A stretch of DNA of 64,000 nucleotides, taken from Streptomyces zhihengii (GTDB lineage: Bacteria > Actinomycetota > Actinomycetes > Streptomycetales > Streptomycetaceae). Positions 1-7,961 of the stretch are shown here, piece by piece; positions within the stretch are counted from its first letter, which is position 1, and the number at the start of each line of letters is the position of its first letter. The notes under the pieces were generated by a model. That model had not been told where the DNA came from. It made no database searches and saw only the letters and a list, made by a program, of their open reading frames with translations. Position numbers and translations under genes: made by a program. The stretch is taken from NCBI RefSeq assembly GCF_016919245.1, contig NZ_JAFEJA010000001.1:2170001-2234000 (forward strand), given 5' to 3'.

Positions 1-655
1 ACTCCTCAGGCACGGGGAGTTCGGCCTGCTCCATGGTGGCCCGGAAGCCGTCGGCGCGGGCCCTGCTGCACAGGACGTGGCGCGGGCCCGCGAGGTGCGC
101 GATCCGGGTGTGGCCCTGGGCGATCAGGTGCTCGGTGGCGCTGACCGCGCCGGCCCAGTTGGTGGCGCCGACGGTGGGCACGAGGGCGTCGACGCTGCCG
201 ACCGGGTCCACCAGGACGAACGGGACGTCCATCGCGGTGAGCCGGCGGCGCTGCTGGGGGGTGAGTTCGGAGACGACGAGGATGGCGCCGTTGCTGCGGC
301 GGGCCGCCATCTGGTCGATCCACTCGCGGGTGTCGGAACTGCGCCCGTGCACCGCGGAGAGGACCATGCTGGCGCCGGCGGCGTGGAGCACCTCGTCGAC
401 CCCCCTGATGATCTCGACCGACCAGAGGCTGTCGAGTTCGTTGAGGACGAGGTCGACGACGGCCCCGCGGCGGCGCGCCGGGCGGCGCTGGTAGCCGAGC
501 CGGTCCATGACGGCCTCGACGCGTTCCTTGGTGTCCGTGGACACGTCGGAGCGTCCGTTGAGGACCTTGGACACGGTGGAGACGGAGACGCCGGCCTCTG
601 ACGCGACGGTGTTCAGGGTGATCCTGCCGGTGTCGTCCGGGTGCTCGGCTGTCAT
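1..655 (-). CDS. LacI-family transcriptional regulator (3' part cut off by window edge)
   Basis: The ATG at 655 opens a frame that runs off the left edge, so the C-terminus is missing. Residues about 12-60 form a LacI helix-turn-helix (core TLNTVASEAGVSVSTVSKVL) followed by the hinge, then the periplasmic-binding-like effector domain (VVDLVLNELDSLWSVEIIRG and onward). LacI proteins repress sugar catabolic genes until an oligosaccharide binds. It lies downstream of, and in the same direction as, the binding protein, permeases and GH43 enzyme, so it is probably the local repressor. The CGAAA/TTTCG elements at 5920-5947 and 6124-6134 are the likely operators (inference). A hairpin at 697-730 separates it from the GH43 gene. 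Confidence 0.9.
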   Translation of the reverse strand, partial: MTAEHPDDTGRITLNTVASEAGVSVSTVSKVLNGRSDVSTDTKERVEAVMDRLGYQRRPARRRGAVVDLVLNELDSLWSVEIIRGVDEVLHAAGASMVLSAVHGRSSDTREWIDQMAARRSNGAILVVSELTPQQRRRLTAMDVPFVLVDPVGSVDALVPTVGATNWAGAVSATEHLIAQGHTRIAHLAGPRHVLCSRARADGFRATMEQAELPVPEE

Positions 656-696
656 CCGTTCCGTTTCCGTTCGGTGGTGTGTCGGGGGTGGTGCTG

Positions 697-730
697 CCGC
701 TCCGGGAAGCCTATGGCCTTCCCGGAGCGG
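697..730 (-). terminator. hairpin between GH43 and lacI genes
   Basis: A perfect 13-bp inverted repeat (arms 697-709 and 718-730, 8-nt loop) lies 18 nt past the GH43 stop. There is no U-tract, as is usual in Streptomyces. It probably ends or attenuates the transporter/GH43 transcript before the regulator gene. Confidence 0.65.
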
Positions 731-747
731 CCGGGCGCCGCGCCCGC

Positions 748-2481
748 TCAGTGCTGTTCGCCGGGGCCGGCGGGGGTTTCCCGGTACTCGGCCCAGTCGA
801 AGTCGGCCGGCATCCGGTCGCCGGTGAGGTCCTGGGCGCACAGGCCGGCGTGGGCGCCGGTGAACCCCCAGGCGGTGTAGTGGCCGCCGGTGGGATCGCT
901 GCGGGTGGCGCTCTCGTCGGAGAGGCGTGCCACGTCGAGTTCCGGGCCGAAGGGGCGCCAGGCCGTGCCGTCGTCCGGGCGCCAGGCGAAGCCGCCGTCC
1001 GCGCCGCGGACGGTGAGGCGGAGGTCGAGCGGGCCGTCGGGGACGCGCACCGGGGGTGCCGGTTCGGTGTAGTGGCCGTGGGTGCACACACCGGCCCGCA
1101 GGACCCGGCCGAGTGTCTCGTCCCAGGTCAGGTGGGCGTAGTGCCAGAGGGTGGAGTTGTAGTAGTGGACGATGCCGGCCATCTGGCGGGGCGTGCGCGG
1201 TGCGGCGTCGAGCCGGGCGGCGAACGTGAACGCCGGGGCCTGCTGGCGCCGGGCCAGCAGGCTCTGCCCGTGGGTGGATCCGAGCGACTGGCCGCCGCGC
1301 AGCCTGAGGTGTCCGGGCCGTTCGCCGAGGGTCAGCCAGGAGGGGTCGGGGTGCCGGCGCAGGGTCGACCAGTGGGCGGCCGGTGCGGGCAGGTCGAAGT
1401 CGTCGCGGGCGGGCGGCCCGGTGACGGGGTCGGGCGGCAGCGGGGGGCCGGGCACGGTGGTCCGGGGCGCCGCGGCGGCGGGGCCGGCCGGGCCCGCGGG
1501 CGGTTCGCCGCCGAGCCGGGGCCAGCCGTCGGCGGTCCACTCGACGCGCTGGAGCGCGGTCTCGCGGCCCATGACGCAGGCGCCGAGCGGGCTGAGGGGG
1601 CGGGCGGTGAGGTGGGCGAGGTACCAGTCGCCGTCGGGGGTGGCGACGAGGCTGCCGTGTCCGGCCTTCTGGAGCGGCAGCCGTTCGTCGCCCGCCGAGG
1701 TGAGCAGCGGGCCGGCCGGGTCGGCCTCGTAGGGGCCGGTGACGGCGCGGGACCGGGCGACGGTGGCGGCGTGCCCCCAGGAGGTGCCGCCCTCGGCGGT
1801 GAGCAGGTAGTACCAGCCGTCGCGCCGGTAGAGGTGGGGGCCTTCGGTGTGGGCGAGTTCGGTGCCGGTGAAGACGCGGTGGACCGGTCCGGTGGTGCGC
1901 CGCAGTGCCCGGTCCCATTCCTGGAGCAGGATGCCGGCGAAGGGGTGCCGGCCGGGGCGGTGGTCCCATTCCATCCACAGCGCCCAGCTCCGGCCGTCGC
2001 CGCCGGGGCCGTCGTCGTGGAAGAGCGACGGGTCGAAGCCGTGGGAGGGGAAGGGTGCGGGGTCGGACCAGGGGCCGTCGAGGGAGGGGGCGGTGATCAC
2101 CAGGTTGCGGACGTCCTTGAAGGCGCCGGAGAGGTTGGTGACGTCGCTGTAGACGAGGTGGAACAGTCCGTCGGTGAAGGACAGGCAGGGTGCCCAGACG
2201 CCGCCGGAGTCCGGGCGTCCGGCCAGCTCGATCAGCCGGGGCTCGGTCAGCAGTCCGCCGAGCGGCCGCCAGTGGACGAGGTCGCGGGAGTGGTGGACGG
2301 CGACTCCGGGCAGCCACTCGAAGGTGGAGGTGGCGAGGTAGTAGTCCTCGCCGACGCGCAGCACCGACGGGTCGGGGTGGAAGCCCCGCAGTACGGGGTT
2401 GACGATGGTCGCCGCACGGGTGGCCGCGTGCTCGGGCCGTCCGGGCCGGTCCTGTGCGCGGGCTGTGGGCAGGGCGGTCAT
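748..2481 (-). CDS. GH43 family glycoside hydrolase (beta-xylosidase / arabinofuranosidase type)
   Basis: A cytoplasmic five-bladed beta-propeller glycosidase of about 577 aa with no signal peptide, expected to cleave imported xylo- or arabino-oligosaccharides. The propeller starts at residue 34 with HPDPSV (Asp37, catalytic base position); TEGPHLY carries the candidate general acid Glu. The C-terminal 190 residues look like the concanavalin-like sandwich found in GH43 XynB-type beta-xylosidases. An ATG at 2496 also opens the frame, but only the ATG at 2481 has a Shine-Dalgarno sequence (CGGAGA). It follows the permease gene directly, so its substrate is probably what the transporter imports. 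The exact linkage cannot be read from sequence. Confidence 0.85.
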   Translation of the reverse strand: MTALPTARAQDRPGRPEHAATRAATIVNPVLRGFHPDPSVLRVGEDYYLATSTFEWLPGVAVHHSRDLVHWRPLGGLLTEPRLIELAGRPDSGGVWAPCLSFTDGLFHLVYSDVTNLSGAFKDVRNLVITAPSLDGPWSDPAPFPSHGFDPSLFHDDGPGGDGRSWALWMEWDHRPGRHPFAGILLQEWDRALRRTTGPVHRVFTGTELAHTEGPHLYRRDGWYYLLTAEGGTSWGHAATVARSRAVTGPYEADPAGPLLTSAGDERLPLQKAGHGSLVATPDGDWYLAHLTARPLSPLGACVMGRETALQRVEWTADGWPRLGGEPPAGPAGPAAAAPRTTVPGPPLPPDPVTGPPARDDFDLPAPAAHWSTLRRHPDPSWLTLGERPGHLRLRGGQSLGSTHGQSLLARRQQAPAFTFAARLDAAPRTPRQMAGIVHYYNSTLWHYAHLTWDETLGRVLRAGVCTHGHYTEPAPPVRVPDGPLDLRLTVRGADGGFAWRPDDGTAWRPFGPELDVARLSDESATRSDPTGGHYTAWGFTGAHAGLCAQDLTGDRMPADFDWAEYRETPAGPGEQH

Positions 2482-2505
2482 GGGTCTCCGTAGCATGGGG
2501 GGCGG

Positions 2506-3417
2506 TCAGCCCTTGACGGCTCCGGCCATCACGCCGGAGACGATCCGGCGGGCCAGGACGGTGAACACGGCGAGCACGGGCAGCACCGAGACGACGACTC
2601 CGGCGAGCATGAGCGTGTAGTCGGTGTAGTAGCCGGCGGCGAGCTGGTTGAGGGCGATCTGGACGGTGCCGTTCTCCGGCGGGAGGGCGATGAGCGGCCA
2701 GAAGTAGTCGTTCCAGGCGAACATGAAGGTGAACATGCCGAGCACGGTGGCGGTGGTGCGGACGCCGGGGACGACGACGTGCCAGTAGGTGCGCAGCAGT
2801 CCGGCGCCGTCCATGCGGGCGGCCTCGATCAGTTCGTCGGGGATGTTCTCCTCGATCGCCTGGCGCATCCAGAAGACGCCGACGGCGGAGACGAGCGCGG
2901 GCACGATGAGCGCGGAGAGCCTGCCGTACATGCCCATGTCGGTGACGAGCATGTAGAGCGGGATGATGCCGAGCTGGGTGGGGACCATGACGGTCACCAC
3001 GACGCACACCAGGAGCGCGTTGCGGCCGGGGAAGCGGAGTTTGGCGAAGGCGAACCCGGCGAGCGACGACAGCAGCACGTTGGACACGGCGGTGGTGGAC
3101 GCCACGATCAGCGAGTTCCCGAGGGCCTGCCAGAAGGCGGAGAGTTCGAAGACCCGCTGGATGTTCTCGATCAGGTGGCCGCCGGGGACGAGGGGCGGTG
3201 TGGTGCCGGCGAGGACGGAGTTGTCGTCGTGCGAGGCGACGACGAAGCTCCAGTAGAGCGGGAAGACGGAGGCGGCGGTGATCGCCGCGAGCAGGGCGTA
3301 GGCGACGGGTCCGGCGCCGTCGAGCCGGTGGGGGCCGCGGCGCGCGGCGGTCCGTGGCCCGGAGCGGCGGCGGTCGGCGCGGACGGCGGACGGCCTGGTG
3401 GGTGCGGTGACGGCCAT
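2506..3417 (-). CDS. carbohydrate ABC transporter permease (MalG type)
   Basis: An integral membrane subunit of a CUT1 sugar importer, 303 aa, with about six membrane segments (first at residues 40-60). The cytoplasmic EAA loop (ELIEAARMDGAGLLRTYWHV) that docks on the ATPase is clear at about 200-225. It is co-directional with the MalF-type partner (43-nt gap) and the binding protein. No ATPase gene is present; in Streptomyces such importers commonly share MsiK, encoded elsewhere. Confidence 0.93.
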   Translation of the reverse strand: MAVTAPTRPSAVRADRRRSGPRTAARRGPHRLDGAGPVAYALLAAITAASVFPLYWSFVVASHDDNSVLAGTTPPLVPGGHLIENIQRVFELSAFWQALGNSLIVASTTAVSNVLLSSLAGFAFAKLRFPGRNALLVCVVVTVMVPTQLGIIPLYMLVTDMGMYGRLSALIVPALVSAVGVFWMRQAIEENIPDELIEAARMDGAGLLRTYWHVVVPGVRTTATVLGMFTFMFAWNDYFWPLIALPPENGTVQIALNQLAAGYYTDYTLMLAGVVVSVLPVLAVFTVLARRIVSGVMAGAVKG

Positions 3418-3460
3418 GTCGGGTTCCTCTGATGACGAAAAGGGGCGGCGTCGGGCGGGG

Positions 3461-4411
3461 TCAGCGGCGTTCGGAGCGGCGGGCGAGCAGGAAGTTCACC
3501 GCGGCGACGACGGCGATGACGAGGAAGAGCACCCAGGAGACGGCCGAGGCGTAGCCGGCGTCGTTGTTGATGAAGCCGTACTTGTAGAGCATCAGCGTCA
3601 GCGTCTGGAACTGGTGCTCGGCGCCGCCCTCGGCGTTGCCCTGCTGGTCGAAGAGGAAGGGCTCGGCGAAGAGCTGGAGGCCGCCGATGGTGGAGATGAC
3701 GACCGTGAAGACGATGGTGGGCCGGATCGCCGGGAGGGTCACCTTGCGGAACGTCAGGAAGCGGGAGGCGCCGTCGATCTGGGCCGACTCGTACAGGTCG
3801 CGGGGCACCGCCTGCATGGCGGCGAGGAAGATCAGCGCGTTGTAGCCGGTCCACCGCCACATGACCATGAAGCTGATGGCGAGGTGCGAACTCCAGGTGT
3901 CGGCGGTCCAGTCGACGGGGGCGCCGATGACGCCGAGGTTCTCCAGGACCCAGTTGACGATGCCGAAGTCGCGTCCGAAGAGCTGGGAGAAGACGAGGGC
4001 GACGGCGACGACGGAGACGTACTGGGGTACCAGGATCAGGGCGCGCCAGGCGCTGCGGGCGCGCAGCCGCCGGTCCAGCAGCCAGGCGAGCCCGAGGGCG
4101 GCGAGGAGCTGGGGCACGGTGGAGAGGACGAAGATGCTGAGGGTGTTGAACGTCGCGGTGTAGAAGTCGGAGTCCTCCAGCAGGCGGGTGAAGTTGTCGA
4201 ACCCGACCCAGGCGCCCTGCCCGGCGAGACGGTCCCAGTCGTGCAGGGACACCCAGAAGGTCTGCAGCAGGGGGTAGAGCCCGAAGACGCCGAAGACGAC
4301 GAAGAAGGGGGCGACGAAGAGGTAGGGCAGCAGGTGCCGTTCCGGGCGCGGCCGCCGTGGGGGCCTGCCGGGCCGGGTGCGGCCTGGGGTGGGGTGGGCC
4401 TGAACCGCCAT
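3461..4411 (-). CDS. carbohydrate ABC transporter permease (MalF type)
   Basis: The second membrane subunit of the CUT1 importer, 316 aa. A basic N-terminal tail is followed by six predicted membrane helices starting with LLPYLFVAPFFVVFGVFGLY at about residue 28. The EAA motif is at DLYESAQIDGASRFLTFRKV. It pairs with the downstream MalG-type permease and the upstream lipoprotein to form a sugar importer lacking its own ATPase gene. The 174-nt gap to the binding-protein gene holds two strong hairpins, which may lower permease expression relative to the binding protein. Confidence 0.93.
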   Translation of the reverse strand: MAVQAHPTPGRTRPGRPPRRPRPERHLLPYLFVAPFFVVFGVFGLYPLLQTFWVSLHDWDRLAGQGAWVGFDNFTRLLEDSDFYTATFNTLSIFVLSTVPQLLAALGLAWLLDRRLRARSAWRALILVPQYVSVVAVALVFSQLFGRDFGIVNWVLENLGVIGAPVDWTADTWSSHLAISFMVMWRWTGYNALIFLAAMQAVPRDLYESAQIDGASRFLTFRKVTLPAIRPTIVFTVVISTIGGLQLFAEPFLFDQQGNAEGGAEHQFQTLTLMLYKYGFINNDAGYASAVSWVLFLVIAVVAAVNFLLARRSERR

Positions 4412-4503
4412 GCGGGTTCTCCGAAGGTACGAGGGGCGAGGGTACGGGGGCGGGGTCCTGGGGGCCGGGCGGCGGTCGCTGCCGCGGGGAGGTGGCCCGG
4501 GGG

Positions 4504-4582
4504 CACCGGGCGGCGGCAGGGCCGGGGAACCGCCGCCCGGTGTCCGGGCCGGTCCGGGTCTGTTCGCGCAGGCCCGGACCGG
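4504..4582 (-). terminator. two tandem hairpins after the binding-protein gene
   Basis: There are two inverted repeats: arms 4504-4516/4530-4542 (13 bp perfect) and 4549-4558/4573-4582 (10 bp perfect). The second sits 3 nt past the binding-protein stop. Such intercistronic stem-loops often stabilise or terminate the binding-protein message so that it exceeds the permeases. This role is inferred. Confidence 0.55.
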
Positions 4583-4585
4583 GGC

Positions 4586-5866
4586 TCAGCGGATGTTCTT
4601 GGCCGCGTCGTCGAGCGCCTTGTCCCATGCCTTGTCCGCGTCGGCCTTGCCCTGCTCCACGAGCTGGAGGGCGTTGCCGAACGGGATGCGCGCCTGCTGG
4701 TCCTTGGTGCCCCGGTAGTTGGGGCTCAGGTACTTGGCGGAGGCGGCGAAGAGGGCGCCGGTGGGGGCGTCGTTGAAGTACGCCTGCTTCGCGCCCTGCA
4801 CCTGGGGGTCGTCGAGGACCGGGACGAGGGAGGGCAGCGCGCCGACGGGGCCGGTGAAGATCTTCTTCTGGGAGGCCGCGGAGGTGAGGAAGTCGGCGAG
4901 TTCGGCGGCCTCCTTCGCGTGCTTGCTCTGCCGGGGGACGGTCAGGAAGGAGCCGCCCCAGTTGCCGCCGCCGCCGGGCACGGCGGCGATGTCCCACTTG
5001 CCGGCATTGGCCTCGCCGGCGGCGGTCTTGATCTGGCCGGTCATCCAGGCGGGGCAGGTCATGGTGGCCATGCGGCCGAGCTTGATGCCGGCGTTCCACT
5101 GCTGGCTGAAGGGGGCGAGGTTGGCCGACTGCTTGTCGGCGGTCGCCTTCGCCGTGGCCATGAAGAACTCGCGGACCTTGGGGTTGCTGTCGCCGATGTA
5201 CTGGTCCTTCGCGTCGAAGAACCCGAACTCGGTCTGGTTCATCATCGCGGTGAAGATGTTGCCCGAACTGTCGAACCAGGCCTTGTCCGGGACCTTCTCC
5301 CGGAACTTCTCGCCGGTGGCGAAGTAGGCGTCCCAGGTGGGCCAGAGCTTGCCGACCTCGGCGCGGTCGGTGGGGAGGCCGGCCTGGGCGAAGAGGTCCT
5401 TGCGGTAGCAGATGGCGAGGCTGCCGACGTCGGTGCCGTAGCCCATCACGAAGTCCTGGGTGCCGAGCGTGCCCTGCTCCCACTTCCAGGCCAGGTACTC
5501 GTCCTTGCGCTTCGTCGCCCCGTGGTCGGCGAGGTTGACGAACTTGTCCTTCACCGCGCGGAACTTCGGCAGGTAGCCCTCCTCGATCGCGACGACGTCG
5601 GCGGCGCCGCTGCCGGAGGCGATCTGGGTGGAGAGCTGGTTGTGGTGCTGGTCGAACTGGGAGATGCGCTCCTTGACGACGACGTCGGGGTGGGTGCGCT
5701 CGTACTCCTCGATGAGGGGCTTGTAGCCGAAGTCGCTGAAGGTGGCGACGGTCAGGGTGATCTTCCCGTCGGCGGAGCCGGAATCCGCGCCGCAGGCGGG
5801 AAGGGCGACGAGACAGACGGCGGCGGCGAGCGCGACGGCGCTTCTGCGGGCACGCGTACGGCCCAT
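4586..5866 (-). CDS. extracellular solute-binding lipoprotein of a sugar ABC transporter
   Basis: A 426-aa CUT1-type family 1 solute-binding protein. The signal peptide ends in a lipobox, LPAC, with Cys25 as lipid anchor; the mature part begins ITLTVATFSDFGYKPLIEEY, typical of oligosaccharide binders. The frame is open much further upstream, but the ATG at 5866 is chosen because TCCGGAGG lies 6-10 nt before it and a canonical lipoprotein signal follows. It is the first gene of the operon binding protein - permease - permease - GH43 - LacI. The divergent promoter region carries CGAAA-type operators. Ligand is unknown; a xylo- or manno-oligosaccharide is plausible from the neighbouring enzymes. 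Confidence 0.93.
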   Translation of the reverse strand: MGRTRARRSAVALAAAVCLVALPACGADSGSADGKITLTVATFSDFGYKPLIEEYERTHPDVVVKERISQFDQHHNQLSTQIASGSGAADVVAIEEGYLPKFRAVKDKFVNLADHGATKRKDEYLAWKWEQGTLGTQDFVMGYGTDVGSLAICYRKDLFAQAGLPTDRAEVGKLWPTWDAYFATGEKFREKVPDKAWFDSSGNIFTAMMNQTEFGFFDAKDQYIGDSNPKVREFFMATAKATADKQSANLAPFSQQWNAGIKLGRMATMTCPAWMTGQIKTAAGEANAGKWDIAAVPGGGGNWGGSFLTVPRQSKHAKEAAELADFLTSAASQKKIFTGPVGALPSLVPVLDDPQVQGAKQAYFNDAPTGALFAASAKYLSPNYRGTKDQQARIPFGNALQLVEQGKADADKAWDKALDDAAKNIR

Positions 5867-5919
5867 GGTGGTCCTCCGGAAGAGGGGTGCGGGATGAGTG
5901 GCACCAAGGTCGCCGCTTC

Positions 5920-5947
5920 CGAAACCTGTGTCAATAGTTTCGCGAAA
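5920..5947. promoter_or_regulatory. CGAAA/TTTCG operator in the divergent promoter, near the transporter side
   Basis: Three half-sites are visible: CGAAA at 5920, TTTCG at 5938 and CGAAA at 5943, the last two forming the palindrome TTTCGCGAAA. Alternating CGAAA elements are a known signature upstream of xylanase genes in actinomycetes and match LacI-type binding sites. It lies about 55-80 nt upstream of the binding-protein start. The whole gap 5867-6238 holds no ORF that looks coding; it is the divergent promoter region. Confidence 0.6.
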
Positions 5948-6123
5948 TACTGAGTGAAGTTGAGAGGAAGCTGCCGCGACACACCGCCACGGACACCACC
6001 CACCGTCACCAACACGCCCTGGAACTGCGGCAACACACCTCCCGGCCTCCGGATGAGGTGTTTCGACGAGCATCCCGTCGAGCGGAATTTTCGTAACACC
6101 GATGGCTGACCTGCACACTTCAA

Positions 6124-6134
6124 CGAAACTTTCG
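6124..6134. promoter_or_regulatory. CGAAACTTTCG operator upstream of the secreted GH26 gene
   Basis: The 11-bp palindrome CGAAACTTTCG is present exactly, 105 nt upstream of the GH26 start. It is the motif remembered from Streptomyces xylanase promoters. Together with 5920-5947 it suggests that one LacI protein represses both divergent units. Confidence 0.6.
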
Positions 6135-6238
6135 CGAGTGCTTGACCGTCTCCTCGGGGCACAGCAGCATGCGACCGCCCGCCGGTGGTCCGCCGCCGGG
6201 CCCACCCCCCTCGTCCCCGGAAGCCGGAGGCACCCGCC

Positions 6239-7849
6239 ATGCCGTACCCACGACCACGCAGACCGCTCCGACGGGCACTCGTCGCCGCCGCATCGGCCGC
6301 GGCGGCGCTGCTGTCCTTCACCGCGCTCCCCTCCACCGCGCAGGCGGCGGGACCGGCCGGCCGCGGCGTCCCCGCGGACGGCAAGGTCATGCTGGTGATG
6401 GGCCAGGACAGCGACACCCTGTCCGACTACCGCACCGCCGTCCTCGGCAACGCGTCCCTCGGCGCCCCCGCCCCCGGCGGCGTCACCCTCTACACCAACC
6501 TGGTGCTCGGCGGCTCCCCCGCACCGCTCGCCGGGATGAACGGCCCGGCGAACTGGGGCGCGGGCACCGTGGACTTCGCCCGCACCCTGGGCGAGTACCC
6601 GGGCGCCGCCGTCGCTGTCGGGCTCTACCTCTCCGACGCCACCACCGGCTGCAACAACCAGCCGCTGCGCGCGATCATCGGGCGCGACGACGCCGACGTG
6701 ACGGCGGGCAACCCGAGCCTGATCACGCAGTACCGGGCCAAGGTCGACGAGATGGTCAACCGCTTCAAGAGCTACGACCGGGACGTCCTGCTGCGGATCG
6801 GCTACGAGTTCGACGGCCCGTGGAACTGCTACAGCGCCGACTTCTACAAGGAGGCGTTCCGCTACATCAAGGGCCGGATCGACGCCCTCGGCGCCACCCG
6901 GGTCGCCACCGTCTGGCAGAGCGCGGCGTGGCCGGTCAACACCCACCCGGACCACCCCGAGTGGAACTACATCGTCACCGACCCCGGCCACCTCGACGAC
7001 TGGTACCCGGGTGACCGGTACGTCGACTGGGTCGGCCTCTCGTCGTTCTACAACTCCCGCTCCGCGCAGTCGCAGTGGGGCTGCGGCTCCTACGACACCG
7101 ACCCGGTCGGACTCCAGAACCGGATCCTCGACTTCGCCCGCGCCCACGGCAAGCCCGCCATGGTCTCCGAGGCCGCCCCGCAGGGATCACGCACCGGGGC
7201 GAAGACCAGGAGCTGCATCTTCCGCAACAACCCGGGCGCCGCGAGCGGCCAGGCGATCTGGGACGGCTGGCACGCCGGCTACTTCGACTGGGTGAGCCGC
7301 AACCAGGACGTCATCAAGTCCGCCGCGTACATCAACACGAACTGGGACGCGCAGACCCAGTGGCAGTGCGCCCCCGGCGCCCAGGCCGGCGGCCCGGGCT
7401 GCGCCAACGGCAACTGGGGCGACTCCCGCGTCCAGGCGGACCCCACCGTGCTGGCCAACTTCGTCGCCGAGATCAAGAAGCCGATGTGGTCCACCGGGAC
7501 CTCCGGCCCCGGCCCGAACCCGACGCCCACCCCCACCCCCACACCCACCCCGACACCGACCGGCGGCCCCACCGACCCGCCGGACGGCGCGACGTACACC
7601 CACGGCGTCTCGGGCGGCACGCTCTGGTTCGCGCCCAAGGGCTACGACCTGACCTTCGTCACCGTGCAGTACCGGATCAACGGCGGCGCGCCGCAGAACC
7701 ACTTCCTCACCCGTGACGCCGCCGACCGGCGGTGGGAGCTGCCGGTGTCGGTGCCCTCCGGCGCCACGCTGAGCTACTTCTTCAACTACCAGCCGACCAC
7801 CCAGACCAGCCAGATCACCACCCCCGGCCACACCTGGACCGCTCCCTGA
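6239..7849 (+). CDS. secreted GH26-type endo-glycanase with C-terminal carbohydrate-binding domain
   Basis: A 536-aa secreted enzyme. The signal peptide (two Arg pairs, Ala-rich core, cleavage near Ala36) is followed by a clan GH-A barrel at about 45-420. Candidate acid/base Glu190 lies in GYEFDG and nucleophile Glu311 in VSEAAP. A (PT)n linker at about 425-440 leads to an 80-90 aa beta-sandwich resembling CBM56-type glucan binders. The opening VMLVMGQDSD then PGGVTLYTN resembles what I recall of GH26 beta-1,3-xylanases more than beta-mannanases, but this needs a search. Start ATG 6239 has GGAGG upstream. A xylanase-type operator precedes it. Alternatives: mannanase or another GH-A family. 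Confidence 0.75.
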   Translation: MPYPRPRRPLRRALVAAASAAAALLSFTALPSTAQAAGPAGRGVPADGKVMLVMGQDSDTLSDYRTAVLGNASLGAPAPGGVTLYTNLVLGGSPAPLAGMNGPANWGAGTVDFARTLGEYPGAAVAVGLYLSDATTGCNNQPLRAIIGRDDADVTAGNPSLITQYRAKVDEMVNRFKSYDRDVLLRIGYEFDGPWNCYSADFYKEAFRYIKGRIDALGATRVATVWQSAAWPVNTHPDHPEWNYIVTDPGHLDDWYPGDRYVDWVGLSSFYNSRSAQSQWGCGSYDTDPVGLQNRILDFARAHGKPAMVSEAAPQGSRTGAKTRSCIFRNNPGAASGQAIWDGWHAGYFDWVSRNQDVIKSAAYINTNWDAQTQWQCAPGAQAGGPGCANGNWGDSRVQADPTVLANFVAEIKKPMWSTGTSGPGPNPTPTPTPTPTPTPTGGPTDPPDGATYTHGVSGGTLWFAPKGYDLTFVTVQYRINGGAPQNHFLTRDAADRRWELPVSVPSGATLSYFFNYQPTTQTSQITTPGHTWTAP

Positions 7850-7873
7850 CGGGACCGGCTCCCCCCGGACGGC

Positions 7874-7907
7874 GGGGGGGGGGGGGGGGGGGGGCCCCCC
7901 CCCCCCC
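7874..7907. repeat. G21-C13 homopolymer junction
   Basis: A run of 21 G is followed directly by 13 C in the 112-nt gap between the two GH26-like genes. It can fold as a 13-bp G:C hairpin with almost no loop, or the G-run could form a quadruplex. It may act as a terminator of the upstream gene or be an assembly or homopolymer artefact; exact length should not be trusted. Confidence 0.7.
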
Positions 7908-7961
7908 GCCGCTCTCCCCCACCGTCCCCCACCGCGCCGCGAGGCGCGGGAAGGAGCCACC

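Noticed and set aside
679..2493. 604-codon plus-strand frame opposite the GH43 gene
   Set aside because: Val/Gly/Ala-rich shadow frame typical of antisense in high-GC genomes; no motif.
4586..7147. Very long minus-strand frame covering the binding-protein gene and the divergent GH26 start
   Set aside because: The lipoprotein start at 5866 has a ribosome site and signal peptide; the extension is antisense to a well-supported gene.
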